A stretch of 64,000 nucleotides of DNA from Hirsutella rhossiliensis (GCF_020360975.1 NW_025408667.1:9052001-9116000); one strand, 5' to 3'. Positions 38,622 to 51,400 are shown, counted from the stretch's first letter. Notes: a model not told the origin generated them from the sequence alone. Numbers and translations are program-made.

Positions 38622-40006
38622 TCTTAATATATAGGTTCCCTTTATAAATAGTTATTTAGGACCTTATTTATAGAAGGTAACGTATTAAAGTTAAAGACCT
38701 TAAGGTCTTCTTCTTTTAAACTTTCTATAAATTTATTTTCTAAGATACTAATATCTTTAGAAATTATTACCTTTCTTTTTAAAAAGTTATATATTTTATA
38801 AGTCCTTTTAATATAGTCTATAATAATACCCTTATAAGATTTTATTTCTAACTTATCTAAGGGGTCTTTATTTTTATAATAAATAGTACTTTTAATAGTT
38901 TTAATTTTCTCTAAGTTATTTAAGGCTAGAGATTTAATTTCCTTCTTCTTTATAAGAGTTTAAAAGCTTATTTATAAATAAGGTATCCTTTTATATAAAT
39001 AAGCTACTATTAAAATAGCTTCTCCCTATAAATATTTAGGTGGTTTACTATATATAAAATAGCTTAGACTTTATTTAATAAAGTAATATTAATCCTCTAT
39101 ATTACTTTATTTAATTTAAGAGTCCTAGGAAAGCTAGTATAATATTTAATTCCCCTTATTAAGTAGTAGAGTTTTATTTTATATAGGAATTATTTTCTAT
39201 TATCTAAAAAGACTTCTTTTATAATAATATTATCTTAGTTATTTTTAACTAAGGCTTTATATTCTAAGAATTTATCTTAGGCTTTTACCTTAGACTTTAT
39301 TAAAGGTATTTCTAAATAATATATTCTTATATCTTAAAAGGATATAAAGGACGTATATTTATTATAAGTAAGAGTCTTTATAGGGCCTTAAATATTAATA
39401 GTAACTATATTAAGGTAATTATATACCTTATTAAATAGGGGTTTATTCCTCTTATTAGTTACCTTTACTTTAATATAAACCTTATATTCTTTTAATTTTA
39501 TAATATCCTTTTTATAGATAGTTATATCTTTATTATATCTTATAATAGTTTTAAATAAAGCTTTAAGCCTTATATATCCTAGCCTTAAATACTATAAATA
39601 AAGGTTAAGATCCTTTATATTATTCCTTTTAATATTAATATTATATAGGAATGTCTTCTTCTTTAAGAAAGGTATTTATAAAGAGAAGATATAAAGGTTA
39701 TCTTACTATTTTCCTTTAAATATAATATTAGCTTAGTTATTTAATAGGAAAATTTCCTTGCTATTATTAAAGGCATAAGTATTTTTAAAATACGATTAGC
39801 TTATAATATTTACCTTTTATTTAAGTATAAAAAGGTAGTTTCTTAAGATTAATAGCCTTTTATTATTTAGAAATCTAAAAAAAAAGATCTTTATAGCCTT
39901 TAATAACTATAAAAGATACCTTTCCTTAATTAACCTTAGTAGAGATAGTTTAAAAATAAATAAGAAATTTCTTTTTGAATACTATATACTTAGTAGTACT
40001 AGTATT

Positions 40007-40593
40007 TATCGTAAAGTATAGCTTAATTTTGTAGTTCTTAGAGATATCCCTTAGTAAGAGGGACTAAGGAAGCTAAAAATAGCTAGTATAAAAAAAGGAA
40101 GAAGGAGCTAAAAAAAGGTATAGAAAGGAGGGTAGGAGTATAAGGGGAAGTATAAGTAGTAAGAGATAAGATAGATATACTAGTAACGGCTAAAAAGGAG
40201 GGGAAAAACTAGTAAAAAGCCTAGTAGTTAAAAGGATATTAGTAGCTTCTTTAAGTAGGATCTTCTTTATTAATTAAGATACTAAATAGGTATAAAAAGG
40301 GGCGTTAGATAAAGGAAAGAAGGATAATTAAGGAAATATAATAATTATTCCCTTACCTTAATTACTGCCCTTATAATAATTAAATAGCTTAGCCCTACCT
40401 ATCTATCCTCTTACTTTTACTTTTACCTTTATATATTTTTATATACTTCTTATATCTCTTTACGTAAGAGTTATAAGCCTAAGAGGAATAGTATTCCTAT
40501 ACCTTCTAGCTACTATAAAAGGCACCTTTCTTATATCCCTTATAGCTTCCTTTTACCCCTCTTACTAAAAAGGCCGATTTTTACTTAACTTCT
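40007..40593 (+). mobile_element. Copia family 1 fragment: 5' LTR plus 124 bp internal
   Basis: A plus-oriented LTR (40007-40469) is followed by the primer-binding site GTTATAAGCCTAAG and copia 5' leader sequence up to 40593, where the gypsy-2 LTR starts. The rest of this copia is not found beyond gypsy-2, so it was cut off by deletion or rearrangement. Confidence 0.8.
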
Positions 40594-41063
40594 TATTATA
40601 ACTATAGTTAGCGGGCTATAAGAGAGCCGGCCACGTTTACGTAATAAAGCGGCTCGGAATAATAGTTAGGACGAGAAGTTACTTAAGCTTAGCTTACTTA
40701 GAGCGTATATAAGCTAAGTAAGCCTTATATAAATAGATTACTACTTAGGAGCATAGCTTATAAGTAAGCTATAGTAAGCTACGAAGGGGATTATAGATAG
40801 GACTATAATCTAAGGATAGTCTTTATAGGTATATATAGCTACTTACTTTTACTCCTTTAAATAGATAGCTCTCTAGCTTTTAATATAGATCTTTATTACG
40901 ATTCTATCTTTAATTTTAATTACTTAGTTATAGTCTATAGTCTATAACCTCTAACTTATTACTAACGTAATATACTTATTATTACTTAGACTACGCCCTA
41001 TTATATCTACTAATATAAACCCCTCGATAGGTTTATCCCTTAAGAATAATACTAGTCGTTATA
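40594..41063 (+). repeat. Gypsy-2 5' LTR (470 bp)
   Basis: Matches 54306-54775 base for base apart from scattered C/T and G/A changes. It begins TATTATAACTATAG and ends CTAGTCGTTATA. Confidence 0.92.
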
Positions 41064-42118
41064 TATTAAAAGCTCTTATTTAGTATAATACCGCGTTACT
41101 CTAACTAATATTATAACTATTAATATACCTATATAATAAGCTAGATTAACTAACTCTAGAGCTACTATATTGCCTTAGGATATAATACGCGAGATTATTA
41201 CCCTTCGATATAAGGTATAGTTACTTAGGAATAAAGGAGGTAATAGATAAGTTAGGGACCTTAGAAAAGTAGTTAAACTAAAATAGCTAGGACTATTTAA
41301 CGGTACTTATAGTATGCTTTAAGATTTTCTTACCTAACTTAAGGCCTACTATTAGTTTTACCCTATTAAACTCTCGGACTTAGTCGAAAAGGTACTCTAC
41401 GTAGGAAATTATTTATTTAGGATAGTACTTACTTAGTTTAAACCTATTATAAAGGATTTTCTCGATAACTAACTAGCGCGACGAGATAATAAGATAGATA
41501 AAGTCTTTACTAGTTTCTAAGGATTTAAAGAAGCTATTATAAAGGTATTTAGAATAACTAATAAAAAATAAGAAGCTAAATAGAAACTTTAAGAACTCTA
41601 ATAAAGGATCTTAGTATTAGATTATATTATAAAGTTCCGTTAAGTTACCTTAAAGCTTAATTAAGATAATAAACCTCCTATATTACGATTCTATAATAGG
41701 CCTAAAGAAGAAGTTAAGGACGAGCTTTATAAGGAAAATCGACCTAATAACCTCTTAGACTATATTACTATAGTAGTATAAATTAATAATAGATAGTATA
41801 CGCGATACTAAGAAAAGAAATAAGGAAGAGGAAACTAAAACCCTTTCTATAAAAATAACTTTAGCTAACGCGCTAACTATAAGAAAAAGCGCGAAATATA
41901 AATAGCTTAAGTATATATAATAAATCCTAGACTAATAGATTTAAGTATAATATAGAAAAGTAAAGGAAAGTATTTTAACTATAAGAAACTTAGATATTAC
42001 TTTAAAGAATATAGATAACCTTATAAGGAGAAGAAAACCTATTAGGCACTAGCTTTAAAGGGTAAGAAATACTTAAACGCTACTAATAAATAGGAACTAA
42101 AGTATAAACTCCTTAGTT
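41064..42118 (+). pseudogene. Gypsy-2 gag with a ruined zinc knuckle
   Basis: A plus-strand gag-like frame with RIP-type stops. At 41971-42012 it has the exact spacing of a CX2CX4HX4C zinc knuckle, but all four ligand codons read TAT (Tyr). Cys TGT to TAT and His CAT to TAT are exactly the RIP changes at TpG and CpA. Copia G interrupts the frame at 42119-42123 (AGACT). Confidence 0.8.
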
Positions 42119-42123
42119 AGACT

Positions 42124-42608
42124 TCTCGCGAAGAGAGATGCGAGAAGTGCATGAAAATGCACGAAGGTGAAATTAGAAGTAAGAGGTCGGACAGGCAGGG
42201 TAGAGAGATTTGATTCTTGCGGGAGCAGCAATTACGGCAGGGGAGTGATTGTTATATTGCCTTAATTGTCCTTCTTTCCTCTATCTAACGCCCCTCTTTA
42301 TACCCTTCTAGCATCTCAATTAACAAAGAAGATCCTGCTTAAAGAAGCCACTAATGTCTTTTCGACTACCGAGCTTTTTGCCGGGTTTTCCCCTCTTTTC
42401 CAGCCGTTGCCGGCACATCCGTCTTATCTCTCGCCACCTCCATAGGAAGCCATCGCCACTTCTGCTTCCCCTCATGCCCCCACCCTCCTTTCTGCACCTC
42501 TTTTTAGCTCCTTCTTCCTTCTTCTATACCGGGTGTTTTTTAGCTTCCTTGGTCCTCTCGTGCTAAGGGATATCTCCGAGAACTGCGAAATCAGGCCACG
42601 CTTCGACA
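42124..42608 (-). repeat. Copia G left LTR (485 bp)
   Basis: Ends CGCTTCGACA, missing one CG relative to the right LTR's CGCTTCGCGACA. Otherwise nearly identical, differing by a handful of C/T or G/A changes. Confidence 0.95.
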
Positions 42609-42699
42609 CACCCTTAGCTATGGCCTGCCCTTATAGTAAGGGCATAGCTAATACGGCTTCGGCTGGTGAGCGTATAGAGGAGGTTCTTAGCTCTGCACT

Positions 42700-43700
42700 T
42701 CTCCCTTTACTCGAGGAAAGTAGGGGCCCTTTCGTCCCTAGGCTCTTTTAGACCTACTTAAGGAAAAGGGGCCTAAAGGGGAAAGTCCTATAAGAAAGGG
42801 GGGCCTTCTTAGAAGGGAAAAACCCAATTAAAATAGGGGGCCCTCTAAAGGGAAAAAACCTCTTCCTTTTCTTCGGCTGCAGACGTCACCTTCTCGTACG
42901 TGCTATTAGCTCCTCTCGTAGACTCTTAAGGCGGGCTTCTAAGGATAGCTTCTCTCGAACGTCTTCTAGCCCTATTTGCTATAAAAAGACAGCTAGCTTC
43001 TGCTTCGGCAGGGGCTTCGTAAGACCGTCGGCTTTTATTAATGCCGTTAGAACCCAACGGACGGAAATAAGTCCCCTTTAGACCTCTTAGCGTAACCAAT
43101 GCTAGTAGATATCGATATGCCGTAGCCGGGTCGATAGCTTACTATTTTCCGTAAGAATTCGTATAGTCTGCGTATTATCGCATTCTATAGCTAATAGGGT
43201 CGGAATTTACAGTCGTAGAGATATTAATAGCCGGCTAAGGAAAATCGCTTCTTTTAACGCTTCTAAAAGAGCTAGTAGCTCTGCCTCCGTACTAGAAGTC
43301 GTAACGGTAGCCTGCTTCGAAGCTCTCTAAGCAATAGTTCCTCCAAAAAGGGACATAATATACCCCTATGAGCTCTTTCTGTCTAAGGAATTGTCCGCAA
43401 AGGACGAATCGCTCGAACAGAGGAAGATTTCGGCAGCTAATTTCTTCCTTTCCTGCCCTCCTAGGCGCAGACCATATAATCTCGTTAAATAGAGATAAAG
43501 GATTGCTCTATCTGCTGCTTCTTAATGCCTAGGGCTAGGATTCTAGTTATGCCTAGCTAGCCGGGAGACCGTAAAAGAGATATCCGGTCTAGTAGAAATA
43601 GCTGAAAAAAGCAGGGAGCCCACCTTCTATTGATATTGGTGTTTCTCTTGCTCCCTGGCTTAAAAGGACGGATCAGGTAAAAGCTCTTCGTCTAATATAG
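42700..43700 (-). pseudogene. Copia G RNase H region
   Basis: The minus-strand region between RT and the 3' LTR corresponds by position to the copia RNase H. It aligns with the same segments of copies A, B and D. Frames are interrupted, and I assign it by element order rather than by a clear motif. Confidence 0.5.
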
Positions 43701-44757
43701 GCGTAGAGGGAAGCTTCTTATCGAGGGAATTAGGGAGGAATTTATAAGCGACCTTATCGATATAGGCGTCCTAGGTAAGCTAGATAGTCCGTTGGGACCT
43801 ATTCCGAAGGATTCGTATCCCTAGGAACCACTTTAGCTCCCCTAGCCTGGTTATCTTATACCTTTGTTGTAGGCCTCGTATAGCCTCCCTAGTAGCAACT
43901 TCTTCCTCTTTCGGGTACGCTTAGATAATGTCGTCGACGTAGAAGAAGACCGTGATTTTGCCCTTCTACATTATACACGGTTCCTAAGGGACTTTCGTGA
44001 AGCCTAGGGCTTCGAGGGAACCTATTAAATGCTGTTGCTAAAGAAGGGGTGATCTTCGTAGTCCGTATAGAGCTTTCCTAAGCCGTAGAACCTTTCCTAG
44101 CTATTAGAAGCCTAGTGGAAGGCGCATATAGACAACTTCTTCTTCTTCCTCGAGTAGGCAGTTAACAAAGGCGTTAACTGCATCCATCTAATCGAGTTCG
44201 AGGTCGAATTCTGCTGCTATGGCTATAAGGGTCCGAAAAGACATCCCTGCTAGGGTGGTTGCCCTAGTAGGTAGATCCCCTTTTTCCTATTAATTCCCAT
44301 AGACAACTAGCCGGGCTTTGCACTTTTAAAGGAAGCCGTGTTTATCAGTCTTATAGATAAAGACCCACTTACAGCCAAGGACCTGTTTTCCTCTTGCCTT
44401 TTCCTTAAGGACCTCTTTGAAAGACCCCATCTCTTCGTGTAAGGCTAGGTGGTCTTTCTAGGCCTAGAAAAACTGGTCTCTAAAGGGGTGTTTTTCTAGC
44501 TACTTTTGGTTTGCTGGTGGGTCCGGGAGGTCTCTTTTATATACCTTCCTTGCTAATAGCTGTGGCTTAAAGAGCCGGCCTGCTGTGAACGCTCCGTGGG
44601 AACCGTCTTCTATTAGCGTTAGGTAGAAGTCGGAAAAACGATCGAAATAGGGGAGAAACTGGTCTTCTTTCGTATCGGGCCCTATACCTTCCTTTGCTTC
44701 TCGAAGCAGGGATAAAAAGGCAGCCTGGTAATCCTTCGAGAGAGGTGCCTTTCCCAC
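43700..44757 (-). pseudogene. Copia G reverse transcriptase region
   Basis: The catalytic box is intact: a minus-strand frame reads KGKITVFFYVDDII with YVDD encoded at 43930-43941, followed by a RIP-type stop and AYPKEEE. An 85-codon open frame at 44500-44757 precedes the RT core; it is acidic and aromatic (DQFLPYFDRFSDFYLTLIED) and ends KRDLPDPPANQK, a typical stretch between integrase and RT in copia polyproteins. Stops elsewhere make it inactive. Confidence 0.75.
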
Positions 44758-45240
44758 CCCCTTAGGGGTCGAGACGGGAAGACTGACTAAAAAAGCTGCT
44801 TCTAGATCTTCTTCTTGTTCCGTAAGAGGAGGCGTAGGGAGGTAGGCGTATTCCAGCTCTACCGCTTTCCTATAGTCTCCTTCTTCGTCTAGATTATCTA
44901 ATCTAGCAGCTTTCTCTTCTTCTTCTTCTTCGAAGTCGGCGTTATCCTTAACTGCTTCGACGTCGGTTTCTTCTTCCGTTTCCTCGTCTAGGACCTCTTC
45001 TTAAGACTATTAGGAAGGGGGGATTTAGATCTTCTAAATTAGCTGACGTTGTGAGTGTAAGAGGGGCTGTTGATCCCTCTTTCCGTCGAAGAAGCTAAAT
45101 TCGTCGAAAATCACATCCCTAGTCGAAATAACCTTCCGTAGAAGAGGAATCTAGATTCGGAAGATATTCGTAGAATTATACCCGACGAGGTAACCAACAA
45201 AGGCTCTAGGATCAAGCTTTCTTTTCTTCTTCCTTTTTAG

Positions 45241-45900
45241 CTATGCATCGGCAGTCATTGCGTATGCCTTGCAGCCGTAGGCACGAAGGTGGGCTAGCGA
45301 GGCCCTCTTCTTCGTAAAGAGCTCGAGTGGGGATTTCCAGTCTGTTCCTTGGGTCTTGAAAAGGGTCTCTGGGTCCCTATAGTCTCTTGGTCCCCTAGGG
45401 TCCCTTAGGGTCCGGTTCCGAAGGTAACAGGCGGTCTCAACGACTTCCCTCCAAAGGTCGTATAGAAGCCTTACAGCAAGTCTCATTGTACGGGCCCTTT
45501 CTATCACAGCACCCCCTGATCTTTCTGCCCCTCCGTTCTAGGCCTGGGTATTCGGTGCTAACGGGAGGGGTAAAATGCCCCTTTTTCGAAGCTAATTTGA
45601 GATATCCTTCGTAAATAGCTCTCCGTTAGACCGTATCTTCTTTACCTCGTAGCCGAAGTGGGATTTCATCTAGTTAACGAAGTCCCGGAGGGCAGACCAG
45701 TTATGCTTGCTTAGGTAGGTCCGTAAGAAATAGGGGAAAACTATCCCTAAAAAGGCGTCTATGAAAAACATCACCCTAACGAAGCTTTCCTGATCCCTAG
45801 AGACGTCGGTCCAGTCGACCCAAATTTCCTCACATGGCTGGTCCGGCCGTATAGGCGTTCGTCTAGAAATTCGTCTCCTGGTTTTCCCTTGGCCGCAATA
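45241..45900 (-). pseudogene. Copia G integrase fragment
   Basis: An 88-codon minus-strand frame (45241-45507) reads as the C-terminal part of a Ty1/copia integrase core: ERARTMRLAVRLLYDLWREV, ETACYLRNRTLRD, SPLELFTKKRASLAHLRAYG and CKAYAM. These match the family's end of catalytic core and linker. Upstream (to about 45900) the rest of the core aligns with the other copies but is broken by stops. Confidence 0.85.
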
Positions 45901-46689
45901 TTCGCATTCGACGGTCTTTAGGCCCCTTATTCGTACGCCTTATTGTTGACCTAGCTTATGTAAAGCTAGGGGGCCCGGGTGACCAAGTCGTGCGTGCCAA
46001 AGAATGCCGTCTCCTTAGGCTGCTAGAAGAGGGTCCTTTGAACCTACCCTCCTTCGAGCAGGGAAAGCTAACTTCTCGAGAGATTCCTTCCTACGGATAG
46101 GTCGGAATTCGAGAACAAATTGACCGAATTTTTCCTCGATAAGCCCAATAGTCTGATTCTTCTAGACTAGCCTCGTAGGCTCAGACGTCGTATCCTAGAA
46201 GATTCCTTCCTTTCGAAGAAGGCGGAAGGAAATCAAGCTCGTTAAAAATCGAGGGCAAAAAGCTACCCTTTTTCTTCGAAGAATTCGTATAGATCCGTTA
46301 GGTAATTTCATCGTGAAATTTACCCTTCCGTATCCCTCTATCCGTACGGTTAATTCCCCGGTAATAAGATATTCCCTTCGTGCCTTCTTAAAGGACCGGA
46401 ATCGTAAGAGTGTATTGCATATATCGAGGGAAGCACTAGAGTCAAGGATAGCTGATTTTCGTAGGGGATAATCGGAGGGTCCTAACGGTTGGTCTTGGCC
46501 TTGTTAATCCGTAGGGAAGACGAAGGCCGGATTTGTTATACCAACGATTTTTCCTCGAATTTGCGGTAGCGGCGTTGTTAGTTGCTATTTCTTAGCAACC
46601 CGAATCTCGTCTATCTTCTTCTGCAACGAGAGGTCCTCCTTAAGAGACTATTGTACTGTTTCTTATAGCCTCTTTAAAGGGTTAACTCC

Positions 46690-47880
46690 TTTAGGTCGGT
46701 TTTCCTCGAAGACCTACCAGCAGTCTTCTAGCCGATAGGGCTTTTTGCATGCTTAGTAGGTAGGTCGATTCCTCCTCGTACGTTATCTCTTCGAGGAATC
46801 CTCGTCCCTTTCCGGAAGGTCTGCTTAAAAACCCCCCCTTTTTACCCCTTATTGCTGATGTTAACGAGGTTCGATTTCGACTAGTTCCCTAATTTTTCGA
46901 CTAACGGACTGAAAGGTCTATTAGGGGACTAGTCGGGCCGGTCTGACTGACGGGACCGGGGCCGGACCCGGAGCAAGATGCGAAGCCGGGGCCGGGACCG
47001 GGGCAGCCGTTGAAGACGGTGTTAAGGCTCTCGAGGGTAGTGGAGCCGGAGGGGCAACAGCCGCAGCAGCAGCAGCGGGAGCCGCAGCAGCAGGGGCTAC
47101 AGCAGCTGCAGGGGCAGCAGGTCGAGCCGTCTAGGTCGAGTGCTAGCCACGAAGGAATAAGACTGCTTATTGTTGCACTCTAGCAGCCTCTTCGTCTAGT
47201 TCCCGGCTAGCTTCTCGAAAGATAGTCGAGTAACCGTCACTAATAGGCTTTATTAGCAGAGATATATCCCGTAGCCACTGGCCGGAAAGAGCTTCTATAA
47301 GGAAGTATTGATTAGCTTCCTCTAGGATTTCTTCCTACTTAGCTAGCCACGAAGAAGCTAGCAGGTTCCTAGCAGAAAAGGCTCCTAGGTAGGCCGTATA
47401 GGTCTTCCTAATACGGTCAGTTATATAGCCTCTTAAGGGAGCTGTTAAGGTCTCGAGCTTTAAAAGCCACTGCCTAGGAGTCTCTTCCTCTCGAAGAGAG
47501 ATTAGCTTTGCGGTACTAACGGATTCCGTTATCGCCGTACGAGCAGCCGTTAGTAACTTCGTCTCGTAAAGGTATTCCTTTCGGTGACTCTCGTAGTCGC
47601 CTAAGGCAGCAGAAAAAGCTCTCTGTTATGCAGAGGTTAGCTTAGAGAAGAGGGTAGCTCCCTCTGCAAAGTCCGTTGCCCTAGGACGAAGAGGGGGCTC
47701 GAGAGGGTCCTGCTTATTAGAGAAGACTAAATTATGGATGGTTCTGTCCACACGAGCCCGTAGCTCCTTTACCCACTTATCCCAATCTTAGGGCTCTGCA
47801 AGAATCGTCCTACGGACCGTAGGGGTAGCAGAGTCGTTTTTCGACATCGTTGCGGAAGAGGGGGGCAGAAAAGTCGGTTA
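46690..47880 (-). pseudogene. Copia G gag region with Ala/Pro tract and zinc knuckle
   Basis: A zinc-knuckle-like segment (ACKKPYRLEDCW, then VFEENRPKGV) lies at about 46695-46770, with the His read as Tyr. A GCA/GCC-rich tract at about 47045-47130 encodes poly-Ala/Pro upstream of it. The segment lies between the primer-binding site and integrase, as expected for gag. The same region is partly deleted in copy D. Confidence 0.65.
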
Positions 47881-47965
47881 AAAATCGGCTTTTCTAGTAA
47901 GAGGGGTAAAAGGATGCAAGAAGGTGCCTTTTGCAGCAGCCGGAAGGTACAGGAATTCTATTCCT

Positions 47966-47979
47966 CCCGGGCTTATAAC
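47966..47979 (-). promoter_or_regulatory. Copia G primer-binding site
   Basis: Plus-strand CCCGGGCTTATAAC abuts the 5' LTR of this minus-strand element. The complement begins GTTATAAGCC, the same half-tRNA(Met)-type signal seen in the TRIMs. A short inverted repeat, GGAAT...ATTCC, follows it. Confidence 0.6.
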
Positions 47980-48465
47980 TCTCGCGAAGAGAGATGCGAG
48001 AAGTGCATGAAAATGCACGAAGGTGAAATTAGAAGTAAGAGGTCGGACAGGCAGGGCAGAGAGATTTGATTCTTGCGGGAGCAGCAATTGCGGCAGGGGA
48101 GTGATTATTGTATTGCCTTAATTGTCCTTCTTTCCTCTATCCAACGCCCCTCTTTATACCCTTCTAGCATCTCAATTAACAAAGAAGATCCTGCTTAAAG
48201 AAGCCACTAATGTCTTTTCGACTACCGAGCTTTTTGCCGGTTTTTCCCCTCTTTTCCAGCCGTTGCCGGCATATCCGTCTTATCTCTCGCCACCTCTATA
48301 GGAAGCCATCGCCACTTCTGCTTCCCCTTATGCCCCCACCCTCCTTTCTGCACCTCTTTTCAGCTCCTTCTTCCTTCTTCCACACCGGGTGTTTTTCAGC
48401 TTCCTTGGTCCCTCTTGCTAAGGGATATCTCCGAGAACTGCGAAATCAGGCCACGCTTCGCGACA
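47980..48465 (-). repeat. Copia G right LTR (486 bp)
   Basis: On the minus strand it begins TGTCGCGAAGCG and ends CTTCGCGAGA, giving a 10 bp imperfect terminal inverted repeat. A 105-codon plus-strand frame at 48210-48527 crossing it is incidental. Confidence 0.95.
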
Positions 48466-48470
48466 AGACT

Positions 48471-51400
48471 ATATACTATAACGATAAATATATAGTATAC
48501 TTAAGCGATAATAATAATACTAGATAATTCCTAAAGCTACTAAGGAAAATCCTTATAATAATATAATAAAGGAATCCTAAAATATAGAAATAAGTTAAAT
48601 TCGTAGAACTAAAATACCTCTATCTTAAAGGAGTCTCTTAAGACTAGATTAAGAAGAACGGTAAACGATTCTAGGAAGATATATAAAATAAAAATCGATA
48701 ATAATAATAGGTAGTCTATAAATAATATAATAAAAAAGATATAAATATAGCCTTTATACTTATAAAACTTAGATAATAACTTAAAGAGGAATAATAAAGT
48801 ATTAACGATATAAGCTTTAAAGAATAAGAAAGACTTAGAGAAATAGAAGACGAGAACGAACTTATATTATTACTCTCGCTATTAAGGGAAAATACTATAA
48901 TTAAAGAATATACTCTATACTTCGAAGAATTTAAAGAAATACTTAAAATTAAAACCTAATAAATACCTTAAATTCTTATAGAAAACTAATAAGCTATATT
49001 AATTTAATATTAACCGGTACTATATAAAGGAGACTACGCTATAGCTATCGCTATAATTAATACCTTTATAGCTCTATAATAAGAATAGTAAAAATAAGGA
49101 GAATTTAAAAACGATCTATAAATACTACTTACTTATAAGTACTATAAGTATATTTTATAGATATTATACGTCTACCTAAATTATATAATATACTTCTAGA
49201 TAAAGGTATAATATAACGCTTTCTTAGTTAGGTTTAAAGGATAAGTACTTTTAAAACCCTACCTAAGTATAGAACTAAACTACTAGAAAATCGATTAACG
49301 CTACCTAAACGACTAAGTTATATTATTAAAACCTAATTATAGTATACTACTTAAATACCGCGATAATTATAGTTTATTAATAAGATATCTTTTAGAGATA
49401 TATAAAATCTATAAATACGCTAAAATAAAGGAATAGTATAACGCTACTTACTTTAAGGTATTTAAACCCTTAATCTTTTAAAGACTTATATAATAAGTTA
49501 AATATAATAAAGAAGATTATAATAAATATATATACTTTAACTATAGAGTTTATAAATATAAAAAAGTATAAGTATAGTATAAATAATATAATAGTATATA
49601 AAAAGATTATTAGTAATATATATAAAGGCTATAAGCTATATTCGACTAAGGAAAAATCTATATAAAAACGCTATATAAAAAATAAAAAGACGCTAAAGAA
49701 AAACTTAACCTTTAGTATAAAAATAAATAGAATTATAAAGTATAGTATATAATTAACTATAAAGTAGTATAATATAAATAATATAAAGTTAAGAAAAATA
49801 AAATTTAATTAGCTATAAGAAATTAGTCTCTTAAGACCTAATATAATACTATATAATAAAAATATAAAGAAACGATATTAATAATAAATTAAAGAAGAAT
49901 ACCTAAATAAAATAAATAAGGACTAAGTAAAAAATAAGGTATACTATCTATAAAAGGGCTATAGAGTAGCACGATATAATAAGATCTAAGGACCCTATAT
50001 ATAGTAATAGTAAGCTATAGTAACTAAATAGTATTAGATATTTAAATCGCGGAATATTATATACGTATACTTTTAGACTATAGTATAATAAGTAATTACG
50101 TTTTACTTAAAGTCGTTAATTATTACCGACTTATATAAAGATATAAGAAAGATCTATATAAACTTATAAATATTAAAGGAAAGGCCTTTAACTATAATAA
50201 TAAAATTATTAATATAGAGATTAATTACCTTAATATTAATATCTAGGGCTATAATAAATAAGTTAACTTTAATATTATAAATATTAAAGAATATAACCTT
50301 ATATTAAGGCTTCTATAGCTATAGGAGAGCAACCTACTAATTAACTAGAAAACTAGCTAGCTATATTAGGATAAAGATATAAGTTTCTAAGACTAGTAGA
50401 TTTAAAATAAATTAAAATTTTACGATAATTTAGCTACTAAATAAGATAAAAGGGATAACTATTTAAGTAAATTATTATAGGCTATAGCGATATAAACGAA
50501 AATAGTAGCCGAACTAGTAAGTATAATAAAATCGACTAATAAGACCTATATACTAACTAATATAGCTATATAACTTATTATCCGATATAAATAAAATAAA
50601 GAATATAATATAAAGATCTAAAAAGTTATTACTATTTTAAGGAAAGACCTTAAATAAATTAATAAAGAGCTTAAGTTAAGGGAAACTAGCTCTTAAAAGA
50701 AAGAATAAAACCTATAAGATAGAATAAAGAATATCTTATAAGAATACCGGAAATATAATAAACTCTTTAAAGAAAAACTTAAGATAAGGTTACCTAAATA
50801 TAGCTAATAGGACTTTAAAATTTATCTTAAGAATAAAATAACGCTAACGTTCTATAAGATCTATAACTTAAACGAAAAGTAACTATAAACGCTATATAAT
50901 TACCTTAACGAGAATCTATAAAAGGGATATATATAAACGTTAATATCTAAAGTAAGCTACCTAGTTATATTTATTTTAAAGAAAAATAGTAAGCTATAAC
51001 TAGTTATTAACTATAGACGCTTAAACGATATTATAATAAAAGACCGAATACTATTACCGCTTATATCGGAACTATAAGATCGACTATATAGTAAAAAATA
51101 GTTTATAGCCCTCGACCTTAAAGGCGCCTATAACTTAATATATATAAAAAAGGGATATAAATAGATAATAGCCTTTAAAACGAAATTTAAACTATTTAAA
51201 TATCTAGTAATACTATTTAGACTTATAAATATACTAGCTACCCTTTAATAGATAATTAATAATATCCTATATAAATATTTAGATATCTTTATAGTAGTAT
51301 ACCTAGATAATATCTTAATCTTCTTAGATACCTTAAAAGAATATAAGGAATATATCTATAAGGTACTTTATATACTTTAAAATATAAAGTTATTAGTTAA

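Larger units (their letters stand above)
28404..40001 (-). mobile_element. Copia-2: second Ty1/copia family, split by insertions
   Basis: The minus-strand frames show a copia pol in copia order. A gag/protease-like region is at about 40000-39250. The integrase C-terminal half is at about 39250-38640 (RINITLLNKV and KVIISKDISILENKF motifs). RT runs from about 31500 to 30018 with a YIDN box at 30242-30253. RNase H runs from about 29540 to 28830 (ILIDNKAAIKLAKN; SKDNITDIFTKEL). It is very AT-rich, differs clearly from copia family 1, and all frames contain RIP-type stops. It is interrupted by solo LTR C, TRIM2 and copia D. I did not find its LTRs with confidence, so both ends are approximate; 28404-28800 may be its 3' LTR. 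Confidence 0.75.
42124..48465 (-). mobile_element. Copia family 1, copy G: best-preserved copy (minus strand)
   Basis: 6342 bp with LTRs of 485 bp (42124-42608) and 486 bp (47980-48465) and a perfect TSD, AGACT at 42119-42123 and 48466-48470. It is inserted in gypsy-2 between gag and protease/RT. CA and TG are still fairly common, so it has seen the least RIP. Domain order from right to left is gag, integrase, RT, RNase H, which is Ty1/copia. Some stops are RIP-type, but short frames remain open in the integrase and pre-RT parts. Confidence 0.95.

Noticed and set aside
42354..42751. Two overlapping frames of about 70 codons
   Set aside because: They lie in the copia G left LTR and adjoining internal sequence, antisense to the element, with no motif.
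48210..48527. 105-codon plus-strand frame
   Set aside because: It lies in the copia G right LTR and runs past its edge into gypsy-2; related frames occur at the same place in the LTRs at 29798 and 42354.
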